14,324 bases of DNA from positions 1-14,324 of the forward strand of contig CANHBE010000035.1 of assembly GCA_947458575.1 (NCBI GenBank), written 5' to 3'. The DNA comes from Flavobacteriaceae bacterium (lineage in GTDB: Bacteria; Bacteroidota; Bacteroidia; Flavobacteriales; Flavobacteriaceae). Shown here piece by piece: positions 13,256 through 14,324 of the stretch. A program made the position numbers and the translations under genes. How positions within the stretch are numbered: the stretch's first letter is position 1; every line of letters begins with the position of its first letter. The notes beneath the pieces were generated by a model, which saw only the letters and a program-made list of their open reading frames with translations, made no database searches and had not been told where the DNA came from.

Positions 13256-14324
13256 ATGAAAACATTAGCTGACTTCGATTTTAAAGATAAAAAAGCGCTC
13301 ATCCGCGTTGATTTTAACGTGCCATTAGATGAAAATTTTAATGTAACTGATGCCACCAGAATTGAAGCCGCTAAACCGACAATTGATAAGATTTTGTCTA
13401 ACGGCGGAAGCGTAATTTTAATGTCTCATTTAGGAAGACCAAAAGGTGTTGAAGCGAAGTATTCTTTGAAGCATATTTTGAAAACTGCTTCCGAAATCTT
13501 GGGCGTATCGGTTAAGTTTGCCGAGAACTGTATTGGAGAACCGGCAAAAGCAGCTGCGTCAAACTTAAAGGCTGGAGAAGTCTTGTTGCTAGAAAACTTG
13601 CGTTTTCACAATGAGGAAGAATCTGGAGATGTTGCATTTTCAAAAGAGTTAGCGTCCTTGGGAGACATTTATGTTAATGATGCTTTTGGTACCGCACACC
13701 GGGCTCATGCATCAACGACCATAATTGCCCAATTTTTTCCGTCGTCCAAATGCTTCGGAATGCTATTGGCTCGAGAAATAGAGAGTCTAAATAGGGTTCT
13801 GAAAAATAGCGAAAAGCCGGTAACAGCTGTATTGGGCGGCTCGAAAGTTTCTTCGAAAATTACGGTAATTGAAAATATTTTAGACAAGGTTGATCACATG
13901 ATTATTGGCGGTGGAATGACTTTTACTTTCGTAAAAGCTCTTGGCGGAAAAATCGGTGATTCTATCTGCGAAGACGACAAACAGGAATTGGCACTGGAAA
14001 TTCTTAGATTGGCAAAAGCCAAGGGAGTTCAAATACATTTACCTGTAGATGTTATCGCAGCTGATGCATTTTCCAACGATGCTAAGACACAAATTGCGGA
14101 GGTTAACAGCATACCTGATGGCTGGCAAGGATTGGATGCAGGTCCAAAATCATTAGAGAATTTCAGAAAAGTCATATTAGAATCGAAGACTATTCTTTGG
14201 AACGGCCCATTAGGCGTTTTTGAATTACCTGCATTTGCAAACGGAACAATCAAACTCGGAAACTTTATAGCTGAAGCAACTGCATCAGGTGCTTTTTCTT
14301 TGGTCGGAGGCGGCGATTCAGTCG
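13256..14324 (+). CDS. pgk: Phosphoglycerate kinase, 3'-partial
   Basis: Pgk transfers the acyl phosphate of 1,3-bisphosphoglycerate to ADP in glycolysis (reversible) in the cytoplasm. The frame runs from ATG 13256 to the window end with 356 complete codons and no stop; the family is about 395 residues, so roughly the last 40 are missing. Substrate-binding motifs are visible: RVDFNVP (17-23), DATR (32-35), SHLGRP (57-62), and LLENLRF around residue 111. The central linker carries LGGSKVSSKI, and the nucleotide-binding glycine loop starts GGGDSV at 351, right at the window edge. The start gives the usual N-terminus MKTLADFDF. It has its own promoter and is divergent from holB. Confidence 0.98.
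   Translation, partial: MKTLADFDFKDKKALIRVDFNVPLDENFNVTDATRIEAAKPTIDKILSNGGSVILMSHLGRPKGVEAKYSLKHILKTASEILGVSVKFAENCIGEPAKAAASNLKAGEVLLLENLRFHNEEESGDVAFSKELASLGDIYVNDAFGTAHRAHASTTIIAQFFPSSKCFGMLLAREIESLNRVLKNSEKPVTAVLGGSKVSSKITVIENILDKVDHMIIGGGMTFTFVKALGGKIGDSICEDDKQELALEILRLAKAKGVQIHLPVDVIAADAFSNDAKTQIAEVNSIPDGWQGLDAGPKSLENFRKVILESKTILWNGPLGVFELPAFANGTIKLGNFIAEATASGAFSLVGGGDSV

Overview
The window (about 37% G+C by eye) looks like a chromosomal segment of a member of the Bacteroidota, most likely Flavobacteriia. The reasons are: promoters of the Bacteroidota type (TAnnTTTG -7 box) in front of several genes, no strong Shine-Dalgarno sequences, a YbeY with the GYKD active-site variant, a DUF4175-type coiled-coil protein next to ybeY, and a PIF1-like helicase carrying a C-terminal helix-turn-helix domain. 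No mobile elements, CRISPR arrays, tRNA or rRNA genes were seen.

Layout. Bases 1-5611 hold a tightly packed plus-strand run: the 3' part of a DUF4175-like gene, ybeY (14-nt overlap), mnmG, a small lipoprotein and a SAM-dependent methyltransferase (ATGA overlap). Two copies of a parS (ParB-binding) sequence flank mnmG. One is embedded in the last codons of ybeY and its reverse strand is a perfect match to the classical TGTTCCACGTGAAACA site. The other starts 2 nt after the mnmG stop and matches 15 of 16 positions. Next comes an OmpH/Skp-like lipoprotein with its own promoter and a good intrinsic terminator (5666-6333).

A second plus-strand operon (6357-9435) encodes a GT-C type membrane glycosyltransferase, a UbiA-fold decaprenyl-phosphate phosphoribosyltransferase-like enzyme and a HAD-IB phosphatase-like protein. 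Together they suggest a lipid-linked pentose pathway feeding a membrane glycosyltransferase. The HAD protein has an unusual Arg at an expected metal-binding Asp and a short C-terminus. A separately promoted helicase follows (9456-11764).

On the minus strand, convergent with the helicase, lies holB (DNA polymerase III delta' subunit). Its promoter (TTTG-N19-TATATTTG) ends 3 nt before the start codon, so its mRNA is probably leaderless or nearly so. The holB-pgk divergent spacer (13002-13255) contains a long 19-bp-arm hairpin with conserved-looking flanks, resembling a dispersed structured-RNA/repeat element of Bacteroidota, followed by the pgk promoter. The window ends inside pgk (phosphoglycerate kinase).

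Most genes are housekeeping: translation, replication, glycolysis and envelope. The most notable non-gene signals are the parS pair and the structured element.
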